Positions 26,812 to 35,231 of a DNA stretch of 64,000 nucleotides are shown one piece after another. This stretch comes from Saprospiraceae bacterium (lineage in GTDB: Bacteria > Bacteroidota > Bacteroidia > Chitinophagales > Saprospiraceae), in assembly GCA_020628855.1 (NCBI GenBank), contig JAHDEL010000012.1:22085-86084 (forward strand). Direction: 5' to 3'. Below the pieces are notes generated by a model that saw only the letters and a list, made by a program, of their open reading frames with translations, was not told where the DNA came from and did not search any database. The position numbers and the translations under genes were made by a program. Positions within the stretch are counted from its first letter, which is position 1; the number at the start of each line of letters is the position of its first letter.

Positions 26812-28578
26812 TTAATGGAGAATTAGGATATCATGGGTAATCATTTGTTCTTGGGCTTGACATTCGTGTTGTAAGATCAGAGTATAGACTCCTGGAATGA
26901 CAGTTTGATTATCGAAATTACCATTCCAAATGGCATCTGTTGATAGGTTAGTAGTATTCTCAGCTGAGAAAATCTTGTTGCCCCAGCGATCAAAAATATA
27001 AAGGAAGATAATTTCAATTTCTTCTGAAGCTTTGACTTGGAACAGATTGTTTCCATTGTCAGCCTGACTGTAAATAATGTTAGGCATAAAAATCTGCTTG
27101 TCTGTATACGCACCAATGCAAGGAACACACACAGAACCATCGCAGTTTGATAGTTCTACTCTATCATTTGAAGTGCATGGGTTATTGTCATCGCATTCGA
27201 CAAAGAAGGTGCCATCTTCAATACAATTAATAGATTCACCTAGACAAGGTTGGCAGATTGAACCATCACAATCAAGAATCACTTCTGTGTCATTAATTGT
27301 ACAGGGATTATTGTCATCACAATCCAGAAAACTTATCTCTTCGCTGTCACACATAATGAGTTCTCCTTGACAAGGAATACAAATGGCCCCATCGCAGTCT
27401 AAGGTCGTGACTTTATCATTAATGGTACAGGGATTATTATCATCACAATCAAGAACGGTCACTTCTCCATTTTCACAAGTTGCAGTATCTCCTTGACAAG
27501 GTAAGCAGACTGTATTATCACAAAGGAGGAACAATTCTTCGTCGTCTGAAGTACATGGATCATTATCATTACATGGCATACTAATAAACTCTCCTACGGT
27601 ACAGTCAACAGGTTCACCTTGACAAGGTATACAGATAGAGCAGTCAATATCAAGGATAACCTCAATGTCATTCATAGTACACGGATCGCCATCATCGCAA
27701 GGAGTAGGTGTAGAATTAGAATCTGTGCACTCGATTATACAAGGGACGATGTAATCTTGAGTAAATTCTAAGCCATCGATGAAAACGCCATTGTATTCGG
27801 ATGCAATATGAGTGGTGCCAAAGAGCAAAGTTGTATTAGTTGAAATATCCCATATTATGAGTTCACGGTCGCTGGTAGCATAGATTAAGTTTCCATTATA
27901 GTCAGTGAGATCTCGTGCAGTAACATAAGGACTGACGCTGAAGGCTTCTATAGGATTAAACGGATTTGCTATTCCAGATAATGGAATAGAGTAAAATCCA
28001 GTGACCGTTGATGGTCGGTTATCTATTATGTAAAGGATATTGTCAGTAATATGAAGCCAATCCATATCGGTCTGGTATGTGCTCCCTTGCTGAAGTTGCG
28101 ACACAAATGTGCATACTCCAGTTTTTATATCTACTGTAGCTAAGGTTTCTGTATAGAAATCTTGGACAGCAGGATTACCATTTAAACTGAGTGAGACATA
28201 ATAGATTTCATCATCTGGATTGTAGGTCAGTGCCTCACAAGAGAACACTGTTTCGCCTGGCATTGTCAATCTGGCAATATAGTCGTAATTGCCTTCAAAG
28301 TCTATTGAAACTAAGGCAGGTTCTGTACCTCCTTCTTGAATTCCATAGAGTTTGCACGGATGATTTCCTTGCACTAAATTGAGTATCCTGATATCATCTG
28401 GTACATTGCATTGTGCAATTGTCGTAATATCTCCCGTCACAGGATCTACCTCCACTAGATTCCTATCTATATATCCGATAGTGATATTGGATTGACCAGA
28501 GACAATATTAGCAGGTAACCACAGCGCTAGAAACACTACGCTGGTGAAGTGTAGGGAGTATTGCTTTGTTGTCACCAA
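26812..28578 (-). CDS. Secreted protein with five 42-residue Cys-rich repeats and T9SS type-B sorting domain
   Basis: 588 residues. Signal peptide to about GQS (30). Residues about 32-280 form a propeller-like region with SIDFEGNYDY and DIKTGVCTF units. Five Cys-rich repeats begin at Cys294, 336, 378, 420 and 462, each starting C-(D/N)-D-x-(D/N)-PCT. The last ~90 residues (FMPNIIYSQADNGNNLFQV, FLYIFDRWGNKIF, then PGVYTLILQ) are a gliding-motility-associated, type-B C-terminal sorting domain. It would be exported through T9SS to the surface or as a matrix component. The repeats resemble CTDC-type Cys-rich motifs, a comparison by eye only. Confidence 0.88.
   Translation of the reverse strand: MVTTKQYSLHFTSVVFLALWLPANIVSGQSNITIGYIDRNLVEVDPVTGDITTIAQCNVPDDIRILNLVQGNHPCKLYGIQEGGTEPALVSIDFEGNYDYIARLTMPGETVFSCEALTYNPDDEIYYVSLSLNGNPAVQDFYTETLATVDIKTGVCTFVSQLQQGSTYQTDMDWLHITDNILYIIDNRPSTVTGFYSIPLSGIANPFNPIEAFSVSPYVTARDLTDYNGNLIYATSDRELIIWDISTNTTLLFGTTHIASEYNGVFIDGLEFTQDYIVPCIIECTDSNSTPTPCDDGDPCTMNDIEVILDIDCSICIPCQGEPVDCTVGEFISMPCNDNDPCTSDDEELFLLCDNTVCLPCQGDTATCENGEVTVLDCDDNNPCTINDKVTTLDCDGAICIPCQGELIMCDSEEISFLDCDDNNPCTINDTEVILDCDGSICQPCLGESINCIEDGTFFVECDDNNPCTSNDRVELSNCDGSVCVPCIGAYTDKQIFMPNIIYSQADNGNNLFQVKASEEIEIIFLYIFDRWGNKIFSAENTTNLSTDAIWNGNFDNQTVIPGVYTLILQHECQAQEQMITHDILILH
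27111..27699 (-). repeat. Five in-frame 126-bp Cys-rich coding repeats
   Basis: Within the gene at 26812-28578, units start at Cys294, 336, 378, 420 and 462 with spacing exactly 42 residues each time. Core pattern: CDDNNPCT.ND, then a short strand, CDG..C.PC.GE, then a second Cys. The fifth copy is truncated before its second half. The lack of any indel across all five copies is notable. Confidence 0.9.
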
Positions 28579-28717
28579 ATGCGGTTCAATTTTATAAGAG
28601 ATAACAAATCCTTTAGTCTATTTTATAACTTTAATGTTCTATCCATGTGACATGAATGAGATGAACACATGTTATTCAACAAATAATATATGTTCAGATA
28701 AAAAATATAAGATACCA

Positions 28718-28750
28718 CTTGTTTAAGAATTTTAATTGACGCTATCTTTG
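28718..28750 (+). promoter_or_regulatory. trp operon promoter (CTTG / 21 nt / TATCTTTG)
   Basis: TATCTTTG at 28743-28750 matches the Bacteroidota -7 consensus TAnnTTTG exactly, with CTTG (28718-28721) 21 nt upstream as the -33 element. The spacing is in the range reported for this phylum (roughly 17-23). Transcription is expected to start about 4-8 nt after the G, that is about 28754-28758, almost at the leader ATG. Confidence 0.75.
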
Positions 28751-28757
28751 ATTTATA

Positions 28758-28844
28758 ATGTTACAATATAACAGAGATACAAATTCTTTGAATCACAATA
28801 CAAATGCTTATTGGTGGTGGACAACTCTTGATGCTATATCCTGA
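28758..28844 (+). CDS. trpL: trp leader peptide with three tandem Trp codons
   Basis: A 28-codon ORF, too short for usual gene finders, from ATG 28758 to TGA 28842-28844. It encodes TNAYWWWTTLDAIS at its end, with the TGG TGG TGG run at 28812-28820. Three consecutive Trp codons by chance in an AT-rich leader are unlikely. The stop codon lies inside the antiterminator segment and 30 nt before the terminator stem, the geometry required for ribosome-mediated attenuation: stalling at the Trp codons when charged tRNA-Trp is scarce leaves the antiterminator free. No Shine-Dalgarno is seen, and the predicted transcription start leaves almost no 5' UTR, so leaderless initiation is possible. Confidence 0.85.
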   Translation: MLQYNRDTNSLNHNTNAYWWWTTLDAIS

Positions 28845-28893
28845 GAAGTTCATGCTATTCTATAATATAATTTAAAAGCCTGCTTCTTGCAGG
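28840..28893 (+). promoter_or_regulatory. trp antiterminator hairpin (alternative to terminator)
   Basis: CCTGAGAAG at 28840-28848, which includes the leader stop codon, can pair with CTTCTTGCAGG at 28883-28893: CCTG with CAGG, then AGAAG with CTTCT, with a 2-nt bulge. The second arm uses the loop and the 3' arm of the terminator, so the two structures exclude each other. A ribosome at the stop codon would cover 28840-28848 and favour termination; one stalled on the Trp codons would leave it free. Derived by hand pairing, without energy calculation. Confidence 0.65.
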
Positions 28894-28903
28894 CTTTTTT
28901 TTT
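28874..28903 (+). terminator. trp attenuator terminator
   Basis: Perfect 10-bp stem AAAAGCCTGC (28874-28883) / GCAGGCTTTT (28889-28898) around a TTCTT loop, followed by an uninterrupted run of T to 28903. It stands 13 nt before the trpE ATG (28917) and downstream of the Trp-rich leader, so it is an attenuator rather than the end of another transcript; the gene to the left is on the opposite strand. Confidence 0.9.
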
Positions 28904-28916
28904 GCACTAAAGTCAA

Positions 28917-30329
28917 ATGAAATATACACTATACCATAGAAAAAAAACACAGCTAGCTGATCTCTATACACCTGTAAGTGTCTACGCTAAGTTAAGAGAT
29001 CGCTTTCCATATTCCATTCTGTTAGAGAGTGCTGATTATCATGATAGGACAGATAATAAGAGTATTGTTTGTCTCTGCCCCTTGGCAGGTTTCGAAGCAC
29101 AAGGTTTACATTGTAGTGTTCAATATCCTGGCTCGGAGGTCCAATCAATATTACTCGATTCATATGCAGAAGTTCTGCCTCAGTTTACTGATTTTGTCAA
29201 TGCCTTCAAGGTTTCAAAAGTAGATGGTAATGATTTGGCTTCAGGAATTTGGGGATATACTTCTTTTGAAGCTGTTCAATATATGGAAGATATAGTCTTA
29301 CCAGACCGTTCTTCCGATCTCAAGCTTAACCCCGACCTCAAATACCACCTATATAAGTTCACTTTGGTATTTGATCATTTCAAAAAAGAGATAGATATCA
29401 TTCAAACTCAAGTTGGGTCCCAGATTAAGGAAGATACTGAGATAGATGACATTTTGAGAATTCTTGGCTCAAATGATATGGGCATGTTTCAATTTAAGAG
29501 TACTAATACCGAGCAGTCCAATGTAACTGATGCTGAATTTATGTCAATGGTGTCTCGAGGAATTAGTCATTGTAAGAGAGGAGACTGTTTTCAAGTGGTT
29601 CTTTCTCGTCAGTTCAGTCAGGGATTTACAGGGGACGATTTTTGCTTATATAGAAGTCTAAGAAGTATCAGTCCATCGCCATATCTCTTTTACTTTGATT
29701 ATGGAGCATTCCGCATATTTGGTTCATCACCAGAATCCCAACTCCAAGTCAATGATGGTAAAGCGACTATTAACCCCATAGCAGGAACTGTAAAAAGAGG
29801 TCACAACAATGAGGAGGATCAAAATTTAGCAGAAGAATTGCAGAACAACCCTAAGGAGAAAGCAGAACATGTCATGCTTGTGGATCTTGCGAGAAATGAT
29901 CTCAGTAAGTCTTCTGATGACGTAGATGTTGAAGTGTATGGTGAGATTCAATATTTCTCTCAAGTTATTCATATGGTGAGCAAGGTCACAGGAACATTAA
30001 ATACGAGCAGTAATGGCCTCCGAGTTTTTTGTGATACTTTTCCGGCAGGGACATTGAGTGGGGCACCTAAATATCGAGCCCTCGAAATTATTGGAGAGAA
30101 TGAGAATGTTAGTCGCAACTTTTATGGTGGTGCTCTCGGTTTTTTAGGTTTTGATGGATCTGTAAATCATGCAATAATCATCAGATCGCTCTTAAGTAAA
30201 AATAATACTCTTGTCTATCAAGCAGGAGCAGGAATTGTCAGTGAGAGCTCACCAGAAGGAGAGTTAAATGAAGTCAATAATAAGTTGTCTGCAATCAGAT
30301 TAGCAATCAATAAAGCGAATGCCCTATGA
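28917..30329 (+). CDS. trpE: Anthranilate synthase component I
   Basis: 470 residues. It converts chorismate plus ammonia (from TrpG glutamine hydrolysis) to anthranilate, the first step of tryptophan synthesis. The chorismate-binding core shows HCKRGDCFQVVLSRQF, FGSSPESQL, NPIAGTVKRG and AGTLSGAPKYRALEII. LLES at residues 35-38 is the conserved Trp feedback-inhibition motif, so enzyme activity should also be inhibited by tryptophan. ATG 28917 lies 13 nt after the attenuator. The stop overlaps the trpG start (ATGA). Confidence 0.97.
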   Translation: MKYTLYHRKKTQLADLYTPVSVYAKLRDRFPYSILLESADYHDRTDNKSIVCLCPLAGFEAQGLHCSVQYPGSEVQSILLDSYAEVLPQFTDFVNAFKVSKVDGNDLASGIWGYTSFEAVQYMEDIVLPDRSSDLKLNPDLKYHLYKFTLVFDHFKKEIDIIQTQVGSQIKEDTEIDDILRILGSNDMGMFQFKSTNTEQSNVTDAEFMSMVSRGISHCKRGDCFQVVLSRQFSQGFTGDDFCLYRSLRSISPSPYLFYFDYGAFRIFGSSPESQLQVNDGKATINPIAGTVKRGHNNEEDQNLAEELQNNPKEKAEHVMLVDLARNDLSKSSDDVDVEVYGEIQYFSQVIHMVSKVTGTLNTSSNGLRVFCDTFPAGTLSGAPKYRALEIIGENENVSRNFYGGALGFLGFDGSVNHAIIIRSLLSKNNTLVYQAGAGIVSESSPEGELNEVNNKLSAIRLAINKANAL

Positions 30330-30907
30330 AGATTTTAATCTTAGATAATTACGACAGCTTTACTTATAATCTTGTCCACTGTATCAAGCAGGAAAGTGTT
30401 GAGTATGATGTAATAAGGAATGATAAGATTACAGCTCAAGAATGCTCTTCTTATGAAGGAATAGTCTTATCCCCTGGGCCAGGAATCCCTAGTGAAGCCG
30501 GCAATATGATGGATATTATAACGCATTGCGCTGGGCAAATTCCTATTCTTGGTATTTGTTTGGGGCATCAGGCAATAGGAGAGTATTTAGGTGGTAAACT
30601 CACGAATATGGAACATGTGTATCATGGAGTAGAATCCAAGATTTTGTTATCCGACAAGAGTTCTCCACTACTTAGTAAACTTCCACCATTCTTCAATGCA
30701 GGTAGGTACCACTCTTGGATTATTGAGTCTGCAAGTCTGCCAAATGGAGCATGCGACATTACTGCTACCGACACAGAAGGCAATATCATGGGAATACAAC
30801 ATACGGAGAAGAAACTCTATGGTGTTCAATTTCATCCAGAGAGCATTATGACGCCGCAAGGGTCTACAATCATTCAGAATTTTATCAACCTGGTAATACA
30901 ATCATAA
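30326..30907 (+). CDS. trpG: Anthranilate synthase component II (glutamine amidotransferase)
   Basis: 193 residues, class I glutamine amidotransferase. DNYDSFTYNLVH opening, oxyanion LSPGPGIP, nucleophile Cys78 in GICLGHQAIG, and the GVQFHPESIMT His/Glu end complete the triad. It supplies ammonia to TrpE. The same family includes PabA, but its place inside the trp operon supports TrpG; dual use for folate cannot be excluded since no second copy is visible here. Overlaps trpE by 4 bases. Confidence 0.95.
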   Translation: MKILILDNYDSFTYNLVHCIKQESVEYDVIRNDKITAQECSSYEGIVLSPGPGIPSEAGNMMDIITHCAGQIPILGICLGHQAIGEYLGGKLTNMEHVYHGVESKILLSDKSSPLLSKLPPFFNAGRYHSWIIESASLPNGACDITATDTEGNIMGIQHTEKKLYGVQFHPESIMTPQGSTIIQNFINLVIQS

Positions 30908-30909
30908 TT

Positions 30910-31899
30910 ATGCAAGAGTTACTGAATTACCTCTATGATCAACAGACTCTGTCTCGAGATGAAGCCAAGCAAGTGCTTGGAGAAATATCAGATGGCAAGC
31001 ATGAGCCACATCAAATCAGCTCGTTTCTTACCGTTTTTAAAATGCGGAATATCACAGTCGAAGAGCTTACTGGATTCAGAGATTGTTTAAGGGAGAGATG
31101 TATAAAAATCGATCTTTCTAACTATGACTGTATCGATTTGTGTGGTACCGGTGGTGATGGTAAAAACACTTTTAACATAAGTACTGCGACTGCATTTATT
31201 CTAGCTGGAGCTGGGTATCAAGTTGCAAAACATGGTAATTATGGGGTCAGTTCCATCTGTGGATCCTCCAATGTGCTAGAGCATCTTGGTTATACTTTTA
31301 AAACTAAAGCAAGTGCATTAAAGCAAGAAATAGAGAATTACAATATTACCTTTTTGCATGCGCCTTTATTTCATCCTGCGATGAAGGCTGTCGGTCCAAT
31401 TAGAAAAGCACTTGGGGTGAGGACATTCTTTAATATGCTTGGCCCAATGGTTAATCCTGCTCAACCCAAGAAACAACTCGTAGGCGTATATTCCTTAAGC
31501 CTGCAACGGTATTACAAATACTTATATCAAAACGAGGATAAAGACTATCGGATCATCCATGCCTTAGATGGCTATGATGAAGTAACACTAACAGATGAAG
31601 CCAAGGTAGTTACCCCTAAAGGTGAATATATTCTTAAGCCTCAAATGGTAGGAGCTACTCCAATAGATCCACTTGATCTGATTGGTGGCACCTCTATTGC
31701 TGATTCAGCTGATATCCTGGTGAATGTCTTATCTCACAATGGTTCTCAAGCACAGAATCAAGTACTCTTAACCAATGCAGCACTAGCGATTCAGTGCTAT
31801 GATGCCAATAAGTCGCTCTCTGCAGCTTATGAAGAGGCAAGAGAAGCATTAGAAAGTGGCAAAGCAATTCGCACATTAAAGAAATTATTAGACACATGA
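30910..31899 (+). CDS. trpD: Anthranilate phosphoribosyltransferase
   Basis: The start is ATG 30910 (MQELLNYLYDQQTLSRDEAK), 2 nt after the trpG stop; the longer ORF would overlap trpG heavily and has a non-family N-terminus. 329 residues. PRPP loop GTGGDG at 79-84, KHGNYGVSSICGSSNVLEHLG and GVRTFFNMLGPMVNPA are family signatures. It transfers phosphoribosyl from PRPP to anthranilate. It is not fused to TrpG, unlike in enterics. Ends overlapping trpC by 4 bases. Confidence 0.96.
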   Translation: MQELLNYLYDQQTLSRDEAKQVLGEISDGKHEPHQISSFLTVFKMRNITVEELTGFRDCLRERCIKIDLSNYDCIDLCGTGGDGKNTFNISTATAFILAGAGYQVAKHGNYGVSSICGSSNVLEHLGYTFKTKASALKQEIENYNITFLHAPLFHPAMKAVGPIRKALGVRTFFNMLGPMVNPAQPKKQLVGVYSLSLQRYYKYLYQNEDKDYRIIHALDGYDEVTLTDEAKVVTPKGEYILKPQMVGATPIDPLDLIGGTSIADSADILVNVLSHNGSQAQNQVLLTNAALAIQCYDANKSLSAAYEEAREALESGKAIRTLKKLLDT

Positions 31900-32699
31900 A
31901 CATTTTAGAACAGATAATAAAAACCAAGCGGGAAGAAGTAGAAGAGCGAAAAGCACTTACACCATTGAAAAGACTTGAACAAAGCATCTTTTATAATTCA
32001 TCTACAGTCTCTCTGACCACCTATCTCAAAAGAACAGATAAAGTTGGAATAATTGCAGAAATCAAACGTGCATCGCCGAGTAGAGGAATTATCAATGCCG
32101 AGGTCGATGTAGAAAGACTTAGTGTGGGTTATATGCAATCTGGTGCTTCTGCACTATCAGTACTCACCGATGAGCAGTATTTTCAAGGGAGCACCAACGA
32201 TCTCAAGATTGCAAGAAAGTATAATTATTGTCCAATCCTGAGGAAGGACTTTATCATTGATGAATATCAAGTACATGAAACAAAGGCTAACGGTGCCGAT
32301 TGTATGTTACTCATAGCAAGTTGCCTTACTCCTAAGCAATGTCAGACACTTGCAGAATTAGCCAAGTCTCTCCAACTCGAAGTCTTACTGGAAGTGCATG
32401 ACAAGCAAGAGATAGACACATACCTGAATGAGTTTGTAGATATTGTTGGCATTAATAATAGAGACCTCAAGAGCTTTACAACTAGTATAGACACCAGCTT
32501 GATGCTTGCAGAACATATTCCTTCAGGATTGTGCAAGATTAGTGAAAGTGGAATCAGCCAAGCAGAAGACTTACATCGATTAACCAATGCTGGCTTTGAT
32601 GGATTTCTTATTGGAACAACATTTATGCAAAGTACAGATCCTGCAGCCGCTTGTCATGGATTGATTACATCTTATAATTCTGATAGCTATGAAAGTTAA
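31896..32699 (+). CDS. trpC: Indole-3-glycerol phosphate synthase
   Basis: 267 residues, (beta/alpha)8 barrel. IIAEIKRASPSRGII (catalytic Lys57 region), LSVLTDEQYFQGS, LRKDFIIDEYQ, VGINNRDLKSF and SESGI mark the enzyme that closes CdRP to indole glycerol phosphate. It is separate from trpF, whose start overlaps its end by 11 bases. Starts with the ATGA overlap on trpD. Confidence 0.97.
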   Translation: MNILEQIIKTKREEVEERKALTPLKRLEQSIFYNSSTVSLTTYLKRTDKVGIIAEIKRASPSRGIINAEVDVERLSVGYMQSGASALSVLTDEQYFQGSTNDLKIARKYNYCPILRKDFIIDEYQVHETKANGADCMLLIASCLTPKQCQTLAELAKSLQLEVLLEVHDKQEIDTYLNEFVDIVGINNRDLKSFTTSIDTSLMLAEHIPSGLCKISESGISQAEDLHRLTNAGFDGFLIGTTFMQSTDPAAACHGLITSYNSDSYES

Positions 32700-33330
32700 G
32701 GTGTGTGGTCTAAAATATCCGAAGAATATTGAAGCAGTCTTGGATTGTCACCCAGATTATGTAGGGTTTATTTTTTACGACAAATCTCCAAGGTGCGGTG
32801 ATTCAGAAACTATCCGGTATGTCAAAAACAGTGAGATTAACGCAAAGAAAGTTGGCGTTTTTGTTAATGCTGATGAGAGTCAAATCATAGAATCAGTTGA
32901 TCAAATGCAATTGGATTTTGTTCAACTGCATGGAAATGAAACCCCTGAATATGTCTATAGAATCAGAAAGGCAGGTATACACATACTGAAAGCGTTTGGA
33001 ATACATGATTCCTTTGAATGGAAAAGATTAGAGGATTTTAGAGATTTGGTTTCCTATTATTTATTTGACACTTACACTCAGGCATATGGCGGCAGTGGTA
33101 GGACCTTCAATTGGTCGTTGCTGGACCAATATGCAGAGGATATTCCATTCTTTCTCAGTGGAGGGCTTGGTCCTGATACTATACAGGAGGCACTGACAAA
33201 CAGACATCATCTTTTAGCCGGAGTTGATATCAACAGTAAAGTAGAAATTGAGCCAGGCAAGAAAGCTATTAACCTGGTAGATTCGATAATTAAAACTATC
33301 AGAAATGAGTACGTTATATCAAGCAAGTGA
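32689..33330 (+). CDS. trpF: Phosphoribosylanthranilate isomerase
   Basis: 213 residues. [10 protein letters not shown] (general base Cys6), [36 protein letters not shown] (acid Asp) and FLSGGLGPD show the full TrpF barrel. It isomerises PRA to CdRP. It overlaps trpC by 11 bases and trpB by 26, the longest overlap in the operon, so translation is tightly coupled. Confidence 0.97.
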   Translation: MKVKVCGLKYPKNIEAVLDCHPDYVGFIFYDKSPRCGDSETIRYVKNSEINAKKVGVFVNADESQIIESVDQMQLDFVQLHGNETPEYVYRIRKAGIHILKAFGIHDSFEWKRLEDFRDLVSYYLFDTYTQAYGGSGRTFNWSLLDQYAEDIPFFLSGGLGPDTIQEALTNRHHLLAGVDINSKVEIEPGKKAINLVDSIIKTIRNEYVISSK

Positions 33331-34486
33331 GAGTGGATTCTATGGTGAATACGGTGGAGCTTTTATACCAGAAATGCTTTACCCAAATATTGAGCAACTT
33401 AAGTCTCAGTATCTTAATATTATTCAAAGTGATGATTTTCAGCAAGAGTTTATCCAACTTCTCAAGCATTATGTTGGGAGACCAACTCCCCTCTATAATG
33501 CAACAAGATTAAGTGCTGAGTATGGGTCAACAATCTTTCTCAAACGTGAAGATTTATGTCACACAGGAGCACATAAGATTAATAATGCCATTGGTCAAGT
33601 ATTATTAGCAGAGAAATTAGGTAAGACTAGGATAATTGCAGAGACAGGTGCTGGCCAGCATGGGGTTGCCACTGCCACGGCTTGTGCATTAAGAGGGCTA
33701 CCATGCATTATCTATATGGGAGCGAAAGATATTGATAGACAGCGTCCAAACGTATCCCGAATGCAAATGTTGGGAGCTGAAATAGTATCAGTAGAAAGTG
33801 GAAGTAAGACACTCAAAGACGCCACTAATGAGGCAATCAGAGATTGGATCAATAATCCTGTAGATACCCATTACATTATTGGGTCTGTGGTAGGACCTCA
33901 TCCATACCCTGAGATGGTCACACTACTCCAAGCTATAATTAGTAAAGAGATACAAGAGCAAGCAAAGAAGAAACCGACACACATCATTGCTTGTGTTGGG
34001 GGTGGCAGTAATGCTATTGGTGCATTCTATCATTACTTGGACGATGAAGAAGTACAACTTATCGGGGTTGAAGCTGCTGGGCATGGTATAGATACAAGCA
34101 TGACAGCTGCCACATTAGCTTTAGGTACTCCTGGTGTTCTTCATGCCTCCATGACAAGAGTAATGCAAACAATAGATGGACAAGTTATCGAGCCTCATAG
34201 TATTTCTGCAGGACTTGATTATCCTGGCATTGGTCCATTGCATGCTCATCTCAGCGATACAGGTAGAGTGCTATATCATTCTGTTACAGATCAAGAAGCG
34301 ATGAAAGCTGCTCATCAATTAAGTCGATTAGAAGGTATTATACCAGCACTGGAGTCAGCACATGCACTCGCATATCTAAACAACATGGATCACAATAGTG
34401 GTCAGACAATCATTATTAATTTGAGTGGGAGAGGGGATAAAGATTTGGCAACACTCACAAATGGAATATCAGATGAAACTGAATGA
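33305..34486 (+). CDS. trpB: Tryptophan synthase beta subunit
   Basis: 393 residues, PLP enzyme joining indole and serine. [15 protein letters not shown] at the N-terminus, [14 protein letters not shown] with the PLP lysine Lys91, [16 protein letters not shown], and [12 protein letters not shown] phosphate loop. The TrpB1 type, which works with TrpA, is supported by trpA following immediately. It overlaps trpF by 26 bases and trpA by 14. Confidence 0.98.
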   Translation: MSTLYQASESGFYGEYGGAFIPEMLYPNIEQLKSQYLNIIQSDDFQQEFIQLLKHYVGRPTPLYNATRLSAEYGSTIFLKREDLCHTGAHKINNAIGQVLLAEKLGKTRIIAETGAGQHGVATATACALRGLPCIIYMGAKDIDRQRPNVSRMQMLGAEIVSVESGSKTLKDATNEAIRDWINNPVDTHYIIGSVVGPHPYPEMVTLLQAIISKEIQEQAKKKPTHIIACVGGGSNAIGAFYHYLDDEEVQLIGVEAAGHGIDTSMTAATLALGTPGVLHASMTRVMQTIDGQVIEPHSISAGLDYPGIGPLHAHLSDTGRVLYHSVTDQEAMKAAHQLSRLEGIIPALESAHALAYLNNMDHNSGQTIIINLSGRGDKDLATLTNGISDETE

Positions 34487-35231
34487 AGTATTTGGTGCAA
34501 ACCAACGGGTACTAAATATCTACATAAGTGCAGGCTATCCAAAGCTTGAAAGTTTAGGCACTATTTTGCCGGCATTGGAGGCATCAGGAGTTGATATCAT
34601 AGAAATAGGAATCCCGTATTCTGATCCAATAGCTGATGGTCCTACGATTCAAAGGAGCAATAGCATCGCTTTGGAAAACGGCATTACAGTCGATACTATC
34701 TTTGATCAAATCAGTGCTTGTCCGGTTAAGACACCTCTCATCTTGATGGGTTATTTTAATACAGTCTTACAGTTTGGGGTAGAAGCATTTTGTAAACGGT
34801 GTCATGATGTTGGAGTTTCCGGTGTGATATTACCAGATTTACCACTGGATCTCTACCTGAATAGGTATGTTCCTATATTCAAGAAGTATGCACTTCATAA
34901 TATTTGTCTAATAACTCCAGAGACCTCAGAGGAGAGAATTAGGCAGATTGATTTACACTCAAGTTCTTTCATTTATGCAGTAAGTAGCTCGAGTACAACA
35001 GGTAAAAACAAATCGGTAAAAGATGCTGCAGATTACTTACAGCGAATACAATCGATGCAGTTATCTAGTCCGCTCATGGTAGGCTTCAATATTAAGACCT
35101 CAGATGACTTTGACTTTGTATGCGATTATGCAGCTGGTGGAATAATTGGCAGTGCTTTTTTACTGGCTCTAGAAAAGAGCAAAGACATTAAAGAAACAAC
35201 CCATCAATTTATTAAAGCAATAAGATCATGA
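34473..35231 (+). CDS. trpA: Tryptophan synthase alpha subunit
   Basis: Start chosen at ATG 34473 ([20 protein letters not shown]), matching the short family N-terminus; two earlier in-frame ATGs extend further into trpB. 252 residues. Catalytic Glu44 in [12 protein letters not shown] and Asp55 in ADGPTIQ, and [10 protein letters not shown] phosphate loop. It cleaves indole glycerol phosphate to indole for TrpB. It overlaps trpB by 14 bases and aroF by 4. Confidence 0.96.
   Translation: MKLNEVFGANQRVLNIYISAGYPKLESLGTILPALEASGVDIIEIGIPYSDPIADGPTIQRSNSIALENGITVDTIFDQISACPVKTPLILMGYFNTVLQFGVEAFCKRCHDVGVSGVILPDLPLDLYLNRYVPIFKKYALHNICLITPETSEERIRQIDLHSSSFIYAVSSSSTTGKNKSVKDAADYLQRIQSMQLSSPLMVGFNIKTSDDFDFVCDYAAGGIIGSAFLLALEKSKDIKETTHQFIKAIRS

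Noticed and set aside
28804..28875. Alternative leader ORF with ATG at 28804 in another frame across the same stretch
   Set aside because: It reads through the Trp codons in a frame with Gly-Gly and no Trp, and ends at the terminator stem. The 28758 frame has the tandem Trp codons and a properly placed stop, so it fits the attenuator far better.
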